Shown: positions 11,977 through 24,807, counted from the stretch's first letter. The stretch is DNA of 64,000 bases from Phlebotomus papatasi (GCF_024763615.1 NC_077224.1:66908712-66972711), one strand, 5' to 3'. The notes: generated by a model not told the origin, from the letters alone. Made by a program: numbers and translations.

Positions 11977-12691
11977 ATTATATTTTATGAGTGAGATGTC
12001 ATACAATTAATCAGTTGCTGGTCCAGAAATGATCCATTCATTTATACCAATTATTGAATTAAACCATTTAGAAAAGAAAAAAAACTTTTCAACAAGTAAT
12101 TAGTAGATTGATGACTAAAAGAATTCGGATCCATCAATATAAAATTGAAAATTGTAGAGCGACATTTGGCAAACGTTAACCGAATTCAACGGTCGAACCA
12201 CATCGTAATTCTACATTTCTATAGCATATGGAAATCTTCAACCATTGAAAGGTTCTGAGGATTGTAGGGCTTTTTAGAATCAATCGTTCCCGTATTTCGC
12301 TGAGCGATGAGTTTATAGATATGTAGCATTTTTAGTGACTCATTTTCCGTTAAAATAGTTAATAAAATGAAAATGGGGACCATCTGAACTTACAAATGGT
12401 TAATAAAAAAAACATTTTTGGTCTGTAAAATAATCCATTTTAGTGATTTAAAAACTAAAGCTTGATCATAAATCTCTCTAAGTCAAGTAACTCATTCCAA
12501 GATGGTTCATAACCTCTTAATTTTCCCTTGCAACGAATGTTTCACTCCTTTTTGCCATTTTAAATCTACGATTTTAGTTTTATATTGATACTATTCAAAT
12601 TTTAATTTTACTAACGATAAAATAATACAAAATACGAAAATAATTGGGACTTGTAAAATGCTTGGAACATGTGTAACTCACTGAAAAGGTC
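11977..12691. other. No gene seen
   Basis: AT-rich single-copy DNA between two mobile elements. Confidence 0.5.
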
Positions 12692-13005
12692 GTAGAAGCT
12701 AATGTTTTTTTTTCACAAACCCTATTCGTTACGATCATTTGACGAGAATTGTTTGTTCATTTACAAACATTTGTTCGTAAATGTTCATAAACACATTAAA
12801 AATATTTGTAAAATTTTGTTACTTTTTCGTAATTTTTTTTCAGACAAACAAAAATGTAGGAAAACAGACGTTTGTAAAAAAAACAAACAATTCTCGTCTA
12901 GTGATCATTAATAATAATGTTTGTAAAAAAAGTACACACTTTCACGAACTTTTTGATGGGTTACATAATTTACGAGGTTTACGAGTATTTCATTAGTCCC
13001 CAGTG
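12692..13005. mobile_element. TTCGTAAATGTT element, copy 1
   Basis: Foldback with ACAAACATTTGTTCG on one side and GTTTGTAAAAAAAAC-type blocks on the other. The right part (TAGTGATCATTAAT, AAAGTACACACTTTCACG, ACTTTTTGATGGG) is shared with 45.9-46.3 and 49.6 kb. Confidence 0.65.
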
Positions 13006-14953
13006 TAGGCTATTTTGTAAGATTTAAAATCCTTAAAACTACTTGCTCATAGGCTATGTTTCAATTGTGTTCCACAAGTGATCAAATCAAAAATTATTTA
13101 TACAAGATAAAATAAATTACTACAGTGTAAATTTATGGTTAATTTTGTGTATAAGTGCAACGAGATTTATGCAAACTGCAAACTAATTAAAGTTACATTC
13201 ATTTTTCTCCAGTGTACCTTTACATGGATACGCAAGTGCTTTTGGCGAAAAAAGTAAAATCTCTCTGACCTTAATATTTGCAAAGCTCTACTATCTTCCC
13301 AGTCCTTCATACATTAATTAAAAATATGTTGTTTTTTTCTAGAACAAGAGAGTAATGTTAATTTAAAGTGTCAAAACCTTAGTCTAACAACATTTTAAAC
13401 TCTCCCCGTCTTTACCTAAATAAAGGGACAATAAAAGTAAAGCACTAGTCGTAAGAACAAGAGAATAATTCATAAGGTGTGGTTTATTATATAATTGTTC
13501 TTTGTTAGAATCACTGCTGTCCAATTTTTCATATTCTCCTTCATGTTTCTGTCTCTGCTCTGAGAAAATGAATGCAGTACATTGGATAATTTTCATGTCA
13601 TGTCGAGGAACAGCTTTTTTGGAGTCAGGTGTGCAACCATTTCATTTTTTTTCAGGCTTATACATAACTGTCACAGTAGTACCCGAAAATGAAATTTCCA
13701 ACTGAATTGCATTTTCAACTTCTACCTCATAGATATATAAATTCGAGATATATATATGCCGGTTTAATATCCGATCTGATGATGAGAAAAAAAGAAACAG
13801 AGTGAATTTCCAACACTTTTAATAGCACATCCCTTATATTGTCTCTCAACTGTGAATTTTTGAGAAATTTATGCGGGAAAAGGATTGTAAGGGGGTTTGC
13901 TTGTATAACCATTCTTCATTCAAAAGCATTTTCCGGCCACGATATTTGAAGAGGCCTCTGAAAATAAAAATCCATTTGGGAAACACCCTCAAAATTTTAT
14001 TGAATTCCACACCCATTGTTTGCCTTTGAAGTCACTTCAATTAAAATTTAAGTCATTACCGCAGAAGCTGGCTTAAAATATCGTAAAAGTGCTAAATGAA
14101 AGGTGTAAAAGATTTTTTTATTAAACTTTCTACACAGTACCGCTGTGGCATAAACTTGCACAGAGAGTGTGAAAAATTTCTCTGCAGCTTGTGAAACTTT
14201 AGACGATGTATTTTTCACACGTTCTTCGAAAGTCCATAAATTTCTCGTAAGAGGCGTAAATAAAAGGCTCTGCCATACTGTATAGGAGAAAAAAATTCAA
14301 ATGAAAAAATAACAACTTTGTATGTTCGACTTGTTTTCCCTAAAAAATGATTAATTTCTCAATCTATTTATCGGTAAATTAAAAGTGTGATAGACCATTA
14401 TTTAAAAGCTCCATCGCACTTATAGAGCTTTAAAAGTACTAAGTTACATAAAACTGCAAAGTTGCCTCTTAGTTGCAAAAATAGCTCAAAGCCGATTGGA
14501 TTTTAAGCCCCAGTTAATTCAAAAATATGTTTCTCTGCAGAAAATTAAAATAAACCCTGAAGGGGATGCCATACAAATTTAGTTTCCAGATTACTTAAAA
14601 ACATACGAGGTGTATGCGGGTTCTGTGGATGACACTCAAGTGGACAATTTGCGCTGAAATATTTAATAATCGCTGACTGGTTTGCGATATTCAAATGTAC
14701 AATTAACATTTTTAAATAACAAAAAGAATCATTTGGAGGACACTTTTTTTGTAATTTTATTGCTAAAACTTCACAGATAGATCAATACACTGGGTCACAA
14801 TCCCCTTATTTTTTAACGTTCATAAAAAGAGTAAATTTGTTTCGTCATTCGGTGGCTTATTCATTCGCCCTTTGGCTATATCCGTTGGATCATGCGGAGA
14901 GTCGGAAACCAGACAGTTAAAGAGAACGACTTGGGGTTTTTAACGCACACTAA
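13006..14953. other. No gene seen
   Basis: AT-rich, no matched repeats. ORFs at 13.4-13.9 kb are short and overlap each other on opposite strands. Confidence 0.5.
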
Positions 14954-15399
14954 CACTGGGAAAAATAAAAGGATCAAATTGATCCAAATTTGATCCTTTT
15001 GGAAAGGATGGATCAAATTAACATGTTCTATTAGGATAAATGGGCACTCAATGGGTCATGTGGTAGAGCACTCGCTCTATGATGCAAGTGTCCCGGGTTC
15101 GAATCCTCTTTAGGTCACCAGGAATTCTTCTGGCGTTAAAGGTGTTTGAATTGCATCCAGTGAGCTTCACTGCACTTGATTCCACGGGCATGGGACTGAC
15201 AACCTCATCCCGTACAAGAAAAAATAATAATGCATGTCTAGAAATCCCCTTGCGGGAAGGCCTAGTTCCTTCATGGAATACTGTGCCAACATTATTATTA
15301 TTATTATTATTATTAAATGTGCATTCAGAGTTTGAAACTTGATCCATCCTTTGCAAAAGGATAAAATTTGGATCAATTTGATCCTTTTACTTTTACCAA
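14954..15399. mobile_element. CACTGG/GGATCAAATTGATCC MITE hosting a SINE
   Basis: CACTGGGAAAAATAAAAGG at the left and CCTTTTACTTTTACCAAT at the right, with GATCAAATTGATCC just inside each. It is split by the SINE at 15051-15314. The right half is also present alone at 22893-22979. Confidence 0.8.
15051..15314 (+). mobile_element. tRNA-derived SINE with (ATT)n tail
   Basis: A tRNA-like head with an A box (TGGTAGAGCACTCG, 15061-15074) and a perfect B box (GGTTCGAATCC, 15096-15106). A body with CTTGCGGGAAGGCCTAG and TTCCTTCATGGAATACTG follows, then an ATT repeat at 15291-15314. AAATGGGCACTCA before it and AAATGTGCATTCA after it are a 13-base target duplication with two differences. The overlapping ORFs of 69-102 codons are not genes. 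Confidence 0.9.
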
Positions 15400-15586
15400 T
15401 AAACCTTATTCGACTTTGGCATAACTACTAGACTTTTTGTTTCCTGACCCCTCCCCAAAGGATCTCAAATGTTAAACAAAGGACAAAGGTTAAATGTCTC
15501 TAAACTAAATAATATTTTTCTCGAACTTGTATTGTACTACTCCCACACTATTTGAATAAATTTTCCACATAGACTATAGGGTAAAT

Positions 15587-16439
15587 TAAGCTAATTCAAA
15601 ACCTGTTCCAAATGGAAACTTTTCGCTACTCCAAATGGAAACATAATTTTTTCCATGATAAATACAGTATTAAATTTTAATTTATATATTTTCTATACCT
15701 TAGTTTCATTATTTAGTTAATTTTGCTCCAAATAAAGCGAAAATTCATACATATTCACAAATTTTAATTTATAAATTTTTCAGAAAAATTAAAAGTGTAC
15801 CTTTTCATCATCGAATTTTTCATTAATCAACCATGTTTTCAAATGAAAAACAAAAAGGTGATTGTTCCTTATTCGATTTTTTTTTAAATTTATGTAATAT
15901 TTCTGCCAAAATTATGTGAAATTATGTGTTAATTTTTATTGTTAACAGTACGTGAGGTTTTCAAAGGAAATAATTACCTATTTCGTGAAAAAAAAGGGTT
16001 TTTCTGAAGTGTCTGCAAATGGTTTAAATGGAAACACCGGTAATATGATTTGTTTTAAAGAGATTTTGTTATTGTATCCGATGGAAAAGGAGAAAAAACT
16101 AGGAATAAGAACAAATCCTACACTCAAGAGCAAATTAACAAGGTTTTGGAAACTTTTCGTCGTGGTTTCACTTACACTGTTTGTCTCCAATTAGAAAATT
16201 TCCCTCGTCTCCATTTGGATTAATTTGTTTCCAATAGAAGCATTTTGCACTCGTGTATTTTTTGTATTTAAGAAGTTTTCAAATTCCATTTAAAGAATTT
16301 TTATTAAACAGTAACATTATAGAAGAGTTGAGAAGCAAATTTATGTAATTTTTTCAGAAAAAAAATGAACTTTATGTGCTCAATCTTCTTTCAAAGTTAA
16401 AGCGTCTGGAAATGGTTTTAAATTAGGACATTTACCCTA
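15587..16439. mobile_element. TIR element with TAGGGTAAAT ends
   Basis: Left TATAGGGTAAATTAAGC and AATTCAAAACCTGTTCCA; right TGGTTTTAAATTAGG and ACATTTACCCTAA, inverted over about 38 bp. The unit CCAAATGGAAAC and its inverse recur inside near both ends. An 80-codon ORF inside (15952-16194) resembles nothing I recognise. Confidence 0.7.
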
Positions 16440-17283
16440 ATTTGTTTGAAATCGATTGCAAACTGTTAAACATAAACATAACAATTAACGCTACCGATTT
16501 ATGGAGTACAGCTTCAATGTTGCAAATTTAAACATTGTGCAAAGTTGGAATGCTTTTTCACCCCTATATATATTTTTCTAATAGAAGTCACCAAACTTAT
16601 TTAATAGCATCTGATTTACGATGCAAAATTTTTTTTGTAAAGGTTTGTATTTTTCAGTGCGATATGCATTTATTATAACTATTTTTGTTGAAAAAGAGAA
16701 AATAATGCGAATGACAGAACATTTTTTGTGAATTCTAGCAATAGAATGGAAAGTTATTTTATAGAATACACCATCAATTTTTTTATTTATCTCTCAATAC
16801 ACATACTTCCTATCATCTATATACCGGAAACTTTTTACAAATTTATCCTCAAGCATTAAAAGCAATGTTATTTGTTTTAATGGTATAACATTCTTGACTG
16901 ACTCTTTCTGAAGGAGAATGCAAACACAAATTTGCAATGAAATATTTAACAGAAACTGAAGTATTTGATTCTGTATTGAAATGTAGAAACACCCCTGGAT
17001 ACACAAATATTCTCTCCTGTTCACAGAAAAAGTTGCAAAAAGATATTTTATGATCAAAAGAATTAAACCACAAGTATCTCCATGAAAGTTTTCTGTTAAC
17101 TATTCCTGAAGCATGTTTCAAGATATTGCAACAATAGTAGAATAGCACGTCAAAACTATTTTATCTCAACCACTTCATTGGTGAAACATAACGAAACATC
17201 TGATGTATGTACACACAAAATAATTTAAATGTTTTCTTTCGTTCATGTGTTCTTCAAGAAAATGCTTTTAGGTATACCAAAAG
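16440..17283. other. No gene seen
   Basis: AT-rich. Two overlapping minus-strand ORFs (87 and 99 codons, 16.8-17.15 kb) are cysteine- and phenylalanine-rich without domain motifs. Confidence 0.5.
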
Positions 17284-17417
17284 TTTCAAATGATAAACCC
17301 AAAAGAGATGGCAAACCTTCCCAACATTGCAGAGTGCTCGAATGCAGAAGATATAAGCTCTTCGTGAATTATCTTTACGCAAAATTTTTGGGGCACCGAC
17401 ACAGAGAAATTGTTTGA
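17284..17417 (+). repeat. ATGGCAAAGCGT dispersed repeat, copy
   Basis: AAAAGAGATGGCAAACCTTC, GCAGAGTGCTCGAATGC and TCTTCGTGAATTATCTTTAC align with the better copies at 36.9 and 47.5 kb. The overlapping 62-codon ORF is probably chance. Confidence 0.5.
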
Positions 17418-17427
17418 AATATCCAGA

Positions 17428-18340
17428 TTCAATACCCTTGGTATTGCTTTTAATACCACGATTTTAATACCAAAACCTTAGTAAATTTTTCCAAAAATGT
17501 TGGAATGAATTTGGATTGACTTTCAATTTTGGAATAAATTCAAGAAATATTTGGATAGTTTTTAGGAAATTGTGGCAATAATTTTATAAAATCTATTTTC
17601 TAGGAACAAAATAGTATAGATTCTACCTCAAATTGGGATTGATTTTTAGAAATAGTGGAATTAATTTTATCCTACTGCAGTATTGATTTTTAGAAATCCG
17701 TTTTCTAAGGAGAAATAGAATTGAGAATATGGTGTTCCGGTATTGATTTTATCCCTGGGGTATTAATTTTTGGGCATTCATGGTATTGATTCTATCTCAT
17801 TGAGGTACACTCAGTCCCGGGATTATGCACATTTTCGGGACCGAAAAAAACACGCGAAATGGCATTATGCATCGATAAAAATTGCATACCCGCAGGGGCA
17901 TTGTTTTGAATAAATCGGCCGTAGAACGAATATCGCGCGGAGTAAAAGCAGTAAAAACAAAAAGATTCAACTTTTTAATAGAATTGCATTAACAAACAGT
18001 ACTTTTTGGCCAGACTTCTTCAATAAATGGTTAGATTATTTAAAATTTTTCCTTGATAAAAGAAATTATAGTTTTATACTGAAAAAGTAGCACAATGTTT
18101 TCAAGTTTTCCGCGTCGCAAAATAGCATACATTCAGGCGTATTTCAAAACTGATTTAGTAAATTGACTCCCAAAAGTAGGCAAACTTGCATAATTGTATG
18201 TGTACAATCTCGTCAGATGCATAATCCCGAAGTGCATAATGCCGGGACTGAGTGTATTGATTTTAGGGTGGTCTGGTGTTAATCCTATCCCATTGAAGTA
18301 TCGATTTTACGACATTCCGGTATTGATTTGAACCTGTCCA
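17428..18340. repeat. Degenerate GGTATTGATTTTATCC array
   Basis: Many mutated short units of the form GGTATTGATTTTATCC with TTTTAGAAAT spacers run from 17428 to 17815 and resume at 18257-18340. The gap is the inserted element at 17816-18256. Confidence 0.6.
17816..18256. mobile_element. TACACTCAGTCCCGG TIR element
   Basis: Near-perfect 25-base inverted ends: TACACTCAGTCCCGGGATTA with TGCA on the left and the inverse on the right. ATGCATAAT-type blocks recur inside. It interrupts the GGTATTGATTTT array. A diverged relative is at 19.5-20.0 kb. Confidence 0.85.
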
Positions 18341-18530
18341 ATACTGTCTTAGTTATAAGGTAAATGGAACTCTATTTGCACAAAATGTTGTTGATTCTCG
18401 ATGAAGTCAAACCCAATTTCGAAACTTCAGACAAATTTTCACAAAAAATTGAGAAAATTAAAAAAAAATTACCATATCAAGAAGCTTTCAAAAGAATTAG
18501 CCAATGATTATAGAGGAAATTATAAAGGAT

Positions 18531-18782
18531 CACTGAGAGAAATCCGAAAAAGTTAAAATAACATTCCGGAAATGTTAATCTTACCCTGCAGTATTGATCC
18601 AAAATCGGTGTAAATATTACCCTTTTCAAGTGTATTAAGGGTTAAAATTACCCTTTTACATGTTAATTTTACCCTTAAAAAGGTGTAAAATTAACATTAA
18701 AAAATGTTGATATATTTTTACACCTAAAAAGTGTTAAAGTTATGAGGAAAAAAAGTTAATCGCACCCTCTTTTTTCTCAGTG
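18531..18782. mobile_element. CACTGAGA MITE, copy 1
   Basis: CACTGAGAGAAATCC at the left and TTTTTTCTCAGTG at the right. The core has repeated AAAATTACCCTTTT and AAGTGTTAAAG motifs and TGTTGATATATTTTTACACC. The copy at 32.96 kb is in the opposite orientation. Confidence 0.75.
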
Positions 18783-18809
18783 TAGAAGTAAAAATATCTT
18801 TTCTTTGGC

Positions 18810-18885
18810 CTAAATAAATGGCCTGGATACATCGGTTCCGAAAGGGGTATAACTGACCCATGGATAAAATTTTAAATCTATCATT
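18810..18885 (+). mobile_element. SINE 3' fragment
   Basis: CCTAAATAAATGGCCTGG, CATCGGTTCCGAAAGG and ACTGACCCATGGATAAA follow the order of the 3' part of the 30.5 kb SINE. The tRNA-like head is absent. Confidence 0.5.
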
Positions 18886-19505
18886 TCGAAAACGATCTTT
18901 GAATTTTTGAAACTCCAGCTGTAAATAAAGCAATTAAATAACAGAAATTGTAAGATTCAATTCTCGGTTGGAAAATGTATTAATGATGAATGAAATCCAT
19001 CTATATATGAGATTGTATAAGTTTCAAATATTTAGTTAAATATTATACTACGTTAATCATGTGAAAAAGAAAGAATCGTCCCCATTACACATAATAATCT
19101 TTGTAATATTCAAACAGAAAGTTGAAATTTAAACTTTGCTATCTCATTGATTCATCAACCAATATAGGATTCAACTGGTTGAATCCAAATAGGACATTTC
19201 AACTTGTTTTACTGTGCTCTTAAAAGAGTTATTCCCTTAGTTATTATGAGGGAAATTATAACGCGGCACCAATAAACCAAGTTGCTTTCATTTTCCTCAC
19301 AACATTATGCAACACTGATACGTGTTAACATTCGAAGTACTTTACATTCCATACTTCGAAATTAGGATAGAAAATTACACGAGACACCTAGCGAAATTAT
19401 TCAGAAGACAAAATTTTTTGACAGTGATCATCATTCTAAAATCCATTTGTAAACACACAGAATATCGACTTATAGGACATTATTACCGAAGTCAATATAC
19501 CGGGG

Positions 19506-19991
19506 GGTTCCGGGATTATGCATATAATGAGATTAAGCAAACATACTTATGCATTTTTGCCTACCATTATTATGCAATTTTTTGTGGTGGTAAATTTATA
19601 GAGCGCGCGACCTATTCGACACATGTCAACCCAGTCGATGGTCGTATGTCGACGGCCCCAATCTACCGTACTTATGGGTGATCATGTTTTCAGTATTGTG
19701 TGGTCCAAATTGATCAGTTGTTGTTCTTATCGATGTCCATTAATAATTTCGCATGATTTCATGTGATTTAGCCGTTCTGTCGTTTTTGTTGCTTGACCAA
19801 TGGAAAACTACAATTTATTGAATTTAGGATATTCAAACTATATCCATTTCTCATTATTTGTGCCAATTCGATGCTGGAAGCCCTTACTTTCATAACTCAA
19901 ATATAAAAAAGAAAAGAACTTAGATGGGGACCTAGTAAATCCATCTTTCCGGTTTTTCTTGGTCCCGAAAATATACATAATCCTGGAACCT
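19506..19991. mobile_element. Diverged TTCCGGGATTATGCAT TIR element
   Basis: GGTTCCGGGATTATGCATAT at the left and ATATACATAATCCTGGAACC at the right are inverted. The subterminal ATTATGCA blocks and size match the element at 17.8 kb, though the outermost bases differ. A 119-codon ORF overlapping its left part looks fortuitous. Confidence 0.7.
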
Positions 19992-20175
19992 TCTGTAATT
20001 TATCGTTTTAACTTCACACCAATGACAAGTTCAAAAAAATTCTTATATATAATTTTCTTTGAGTTTTAGAAACGGTAATAAACCTTTAAAATCGGTTAGT
20101 GTCATATTATGCATCGTAATTTGTCACAAATTTATTGATCAATGTGACAATTATAAACTGAGGTCGAACTTAAAT

Positions 20176-20398
20176 TTAGGGTAGTGATACAATTGGAGAT
20201 AGTGTTACAAGTTGGACAATTCGCCGGTACAAGTTGGACAGGGATTTTTTCTTGATACTACATTTTTTTTAAGCACAAGGAATCAAATTATAAAACTAAA
20301 GCATTAAAAATATACAAATAAAAATTAAGTACTAAATTTATCAAGAAAAAAGCCCTGTCCAACTTGTACCATTGTCTAACTTGTACCACTTTACCCTA
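20176..20398. mobile_element. MITE with GTACAAGTTGGACA ends
   Basis: TAGGGTAGTG at the left and CACTTTACCCTA at the right, each followed inward by two units of a TTACAAGTTGGACAA-like repeat and GGACAGGG / CCCTGTCC. The interior is A-rich. 223 bases. Confidence 0.85.
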
Positions 20399-21850
20399 TT
20401 TATATTTTTAAAATTTAAAATTTTCAATTAAGTTTCTCTTTGATTCCTTTCAATTCAATTGTAACCTTTTAAAGACGATTGGTCACTAACCTATTTTTTT
20501 CCTTCGGCCATCTTATTTTTTGCTTTAAAAACTCTTCTTACCCTCAGTTTTTAACCCTCGCGTTCTTAAGCGTTAAGGGGTCTATTTACTCGTACCTTAT
20601 TATGTGGCACAGATATGTAATGAATATGTTAATTTTCCTTTAAACTTTAACTTGAAAATGCAGGGATTATATATATGGAATTTGTATGGATACGTAATGT
20701 TAGAGTACCTTTGAAATTTGCTATGCACGTAGTTGAGTTAATTAGTCATCCAATGTTCTGTGGCAATTCGAGAGATGGGCATCGAAATAAAACTCCATGG
20801 TATTTAATGAAGTTGTTACAAACATATTTGCTGGATATTATGCTGTTGTTATCAATTACATCAACATCCACGACCATACATGTACACCAATTTTACCAAC
20901 ACAATTTCAAGTAGATGCTTTTGAGGTTGGTGGCTTTCGAGTAGTGTTAAGTGCACAGGTTTTACTCGCGTCATACACACTTTTCCCGTTTGAATTTTTC
21001 CACATGATAACACTGCACTGTGTACCCATCTCTAATTGATGACTTTCGAGTGTACTGCACAGATCGATAGACTTCCACTAAGGGAGCTATGGTAGCAAGT
21101 ATGGTAGGTAAAAAAAAAGAATAACAAGAGAACATGAAAAACTCACCCTCAGTAAGGGTATTTATCTCAATTCGCCTCTTCTCTTTCTCCAATATCACAA
21201 TTTTCGCCTCAGCCACCCCTCAAGCACTTTAATGAAAGTGTATTATGAAGTCTCTAGTATTTTCTACATAATTTATATTATAAGAAATGGTCTCGTGATG
21301 GCGTCTACTAGTCGAACTTCCGTATTCGTAAATTGTACCACGCATTGCAAAGAAACTTTTCCCCGAGCCATTTACTCTTTTATATGTGAAGGCAAAGTCT
21401 CGCTCTTTAATAGTAATATCAAACACATTACAATAAAGTGTATATTTATTGTGGTGAAATTTGTGGGATGTGCTTCAAGTGTGTGAGCCCATCTCAAAGA
21501 ACATTTTCTTGTCTCTGCCACTCGTTAACTGGAAAACGTGTATATGGAAAGGGATGTGCTAAAGATGATGGGAAAAGTCGAAAATTGTACCATTTGGATA
21601 CGACTGAATATATAAGAATATTTTGTTGACACCCCACAAAATGTAACATACCCATGAAACAAAATAAGCCACTAATAACTTTAGTAGCACATTAGTTAAT
21701 AGAAAAAAAAGACTGTAATACTTACGAAAAAGTTACGAAAGCCTTTACATTAATTAATAACGACATTAAGTTATAACTCTCAAGAAATTTTTTCATTGAC
21801 AGCATGTTATTAATTAGGAAATAGAATATCTTAAAGAAGATTAATATAGG
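20399..21850. other. No gene seen
   Basis: Somewhat less AT-rich around 20.9-21.6 kb, with several overlapping ORFs of 60-84 codons on both strands and no family resemblance. Possibly conserved non-coding sequence. Confidence 0.45.
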
Positions 21851-21990
21851 GGGACCGGTGAGTGTTATCAGGGAATGGGGTGGCTTATAAGGACGATTTT
21901 CCCCAAAGTTTTCTAATCAGACTGCAAGTCTTGCTCCAAGCCTTCTTCAACGGCCAAGTCTAGAATTTTCCTGCTTTGTCGTTTGGTCTA
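21851..21990. mobile_element. Diverged relative of elements A-C
   Basis: GACCGGTGAG, CTTATAAGGACGATTTTCCC, AAAGTTTTCTAATCAGACT and CAAGCCTTCTTCAACGG follow the same order as the left arm of element C. Only one arm is recognisable. The minus-strand core reads TTGAAGA, a decayed form. Confidence 0.45.
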
Positions 21991-22892
21991 GGGGTTCACA
22001 GGGCATGAGGTTTAGGGGTTATGAAGTTTGAATTAATCACATTTTATTTATAATCGTTTGGAAGTGATTCAGACTTAACTAGAATTCAAAGACCTTTACA
22101 ACAAACCCAAACTTACTCAAATTTGATGATAAATACGCTTTCTAGAGCTGTTTAATCTTTGGCCTTGGAACACAATCATTAAGAATTAATTCAAGCCAAT
22201 TTTCGTTACGTATACAGACGAATATCTATCCAGATAATCTCTAATATATGTAGAATAACAAAAAATCGTGTGAAAGAAATCTACATAGAAATCTAAACAG
22301 AAATATATAGGTACTAATTTGGTTTTGGAAAGGTAAAGGGAAAATAGACACAAGGGAGGTTCCTTCGAAGACCCCAACATGCTATCTGTAACCGAACGAA
22401 CGAACGAATTAACAAACATCATGATAACATCTTTTTCAAATTTTACATTTCCAAAATTCTGTTAGACACTGTAGAACTCAGAAATTAAAAAAAAAAACAT
22501 AAAATGAATAAGAAATTTAGGAAAGCACAATATGTTGCTGGAATAGGCAACACTACCTCACCGGAGAGGCGCTCACAAAGTATATACTTTTTCACGCGAA
22601 ATACAGGATCCAGCTGGGAAATTTCCCCCGAAATTTAAAGATTGATTCACTATTAACATAAACAGAAACAATCTTTAATGAAAACTAATCAATTTTCATG
22701 AAAAACACCGAAGGAAAATTTAACGGTCTTTGTGTTAATATATCCAAAAATAAATAAATATTTAAAAGCAAAATGAATTCATTGACTATTCGAAGATAAC
22801 ATACATAATTTTAATTAAATTATATACATGGCCAAAATTACACTCAAAGTGGCCTAAATTAGAAGGTGGCCGAAATTTGGCACACTTCTCCT
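21991..22892. other. No gene seen
   Basis: AT-rich single-copy sequence, with only the GAAC microsatellite near 22.4 kb. Confidence 0.5.
22390..22407. repeat. GAAC microsatellite
   Basis: About four tandem units of CGAA/GAAC type. Short and unremarkable. Confidence 0.6.
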
Positions 22893-22979
22893 AAATGTGC
22901 ATTCTCAGTTTGAAATTTGATTCATCCTTTGCAAAAGGATCAAATTTAGACCAATTTGATCCTTTTATTTTTACCAGTG
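22893..22979. mobile_element. CACTGG MITE, right half only
   Basis: TAAATGTGCATTC, CATCCTTTGCAAAAGGATC and AATTTGATCCTTTTATTTTT end in ACCAGTG. This matches the right half of the 15 kb element and gives its pre-insertion sequence. A weaker trace is at 40196-40240. Confidence 0.7.
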
Positions 22980-24430
22980 AATGCCACCACCTTAAATTAC
23001 CCCTTGGGCAAGAAGACTTATAATTTATTAAAAAAAACTTATTATGTGAGATCCTGTTAGAACAAAATATTAACATAAATTATATCCAGAAACGCTTTTT
23101 TGTACAAAGCCATTGTTGTTGTTTGTAACACAAAACTGGTACATAAGTGGCTATCAAGTATTTATTACATAAAGTTCATAGTGCAGATTTCATGAAACTT
23201 ATGCTATTGAATCAAGTAAATATTAAATATTGATGTAAAAAAAAACGCAAGATTTGCTTTAGCAGACTTAAATTGATTATAATTTTCCTCACGTAAGAGT
23301 TACTTTTCCATGACGTAAAATTTCTAATTTGGAAGAAAATGTTTATGGGGTACTGAATGTTCTTTCTTGGGACAAGGGTTAAAGATACCCCCACATAGTG
23401 CTGTAATTTATAAATGAGTCCATTGTCAGCCAAACACTTTAGTCTGTCACAAGTGAAAATTATTTCTTCGTGGGATATGAATGATGGCATAAAACTTGCG
23501 TCGATACACTTTTTCTCTGTGATAAATCTTACACTCTGTCAAATAGATTCATATATTTTCTCTCTTCGGATACGCATTTTTCCAATTTTTCCTCACCACG
23601 CACATATACTTTCACCCACATGTCTCCCCATGCTATTTATCCCTTTTCTTTTGGGGGGCTTCTTCAGACCGAAGGGAAAAAATGGTTTACCCAGGAGATG
23701 ACTCGATGGGTGGGAAAGGATAAAAGAGGTACACATCAAAGTGGTGTCACGTGTGTGAGTTTTGGGATAAGAAAAAGGATATAGCATTGCGTCAAATTGA
23801 AATTGAACACACAACTAAAATCATATTCCTTTAAAATAGACACCTGCTCCTAATTTCATTTTGTGCCACACTACAACCACATTCGACAAATATCAGATTA
23901 TTCGTTGAGATAGAATACTGAGAAAGGAATATCATTTGACAAAGATTTGGGTAGTCCTAATAACGTAACTTTAAAATTATTTCCATATTTTTATACAATA
24001 CAAAGTTATTAGCTTCTAGGGTTAGCTACGCCCAAAAATGAATTTAAAACGTATTTCTTTTTAATTAAATATGGAACAAATAAATAATTACTACAAAACA
24101 ATTCCATAATATTCAATTTCCAAATTTCATTCGACAGAACCGAAAAAATCACATCTTTGAATAATAGACCACACCCTCATTGAAAGTTTAAGTTCTCCAA
24201 AGATTATTAAGTGGTTCTCATTCTCCACGATTTCTGGAAATGTGATTAACATTGCATTGTATAGGGACATTAATAGGCAATAATTGCACAGGGACAATTA
24301 TTGTACAGATGACAGTTTATCCTATTTGTTTATTTAATAGATTGGATTTAAGAAAAGAAGCGAACTCTTATTTCAGACAATTACCGCAAGTTTTTGTATT
24401 TTCGAATTTTTACAGAATCATCAATTTCCA
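22980..24430. other. No gene seen
   Basis: Single-copy. 23.5-23.8 kb is less AT-rich (CTTTTGGGGGGCTTCTTCAG, TGGTGTCACGTGTGTGAG with a CACGTG E-box) and may be regulatory. Confidence 0.4.
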
Positions 24431-24557
24431 TATTTGACTCAAGGAGAAATTGGCATGCCCCTCATTTCCTCCACCTTTACCCTTTCCTTCCAAAACCATG
24501 TTTCGTATAACCGTTTAAAACCAGTTCAAATTTATGTTAAATCGGTTATAATGAATC

Positions 24558-24807
24558 CGGCACACCTTTTAGATCAGGAAAATTTCATAAAGTCGAAATT
24601 CGAATCCCTTTCTTTTTCACATATTTTGCATATGTCTATCTCATTCTCTCGCACTCTTCTTCTTCTCTTAAACATCACTCCAAATTCAATTCAGCTCAAT
24701 CGAATTTGGTATGCGAAAGTATGAGATAGTCATATGCAAAACATGTAAGAAAGAAAGGGTTTCGAATTTCGATTTCATGAAATTTTCCTGGTCTAAAAGG
24801 TGTGCCA
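24558..24807. mobile_element. MITE, GGCACACCTTTT family, copy 2
   Basis: Ends CCGGCACACCTTTTAGA and TCTAAAAGGTGTGCCAG are inverted. An inner pair (GAAATTCGAA near the left, TTCGAATTTC near the right) and a palindromic centre around ATATGCATATG-like blocks make it a long hairpin. It interrupts an older repeat related to 6.3-6.5 kb. Confidence 0.8.

Noticed and set aside
15048..15356. ORFs of 69-102 codons on both strands
   Set aside because: They read through the SINE and its (ATT)n tail.
19322..19681. 119-codon ORF as a gene
   Set aside because: It runs into the TIR of the 19.5 kb element and has no recognisable motif.
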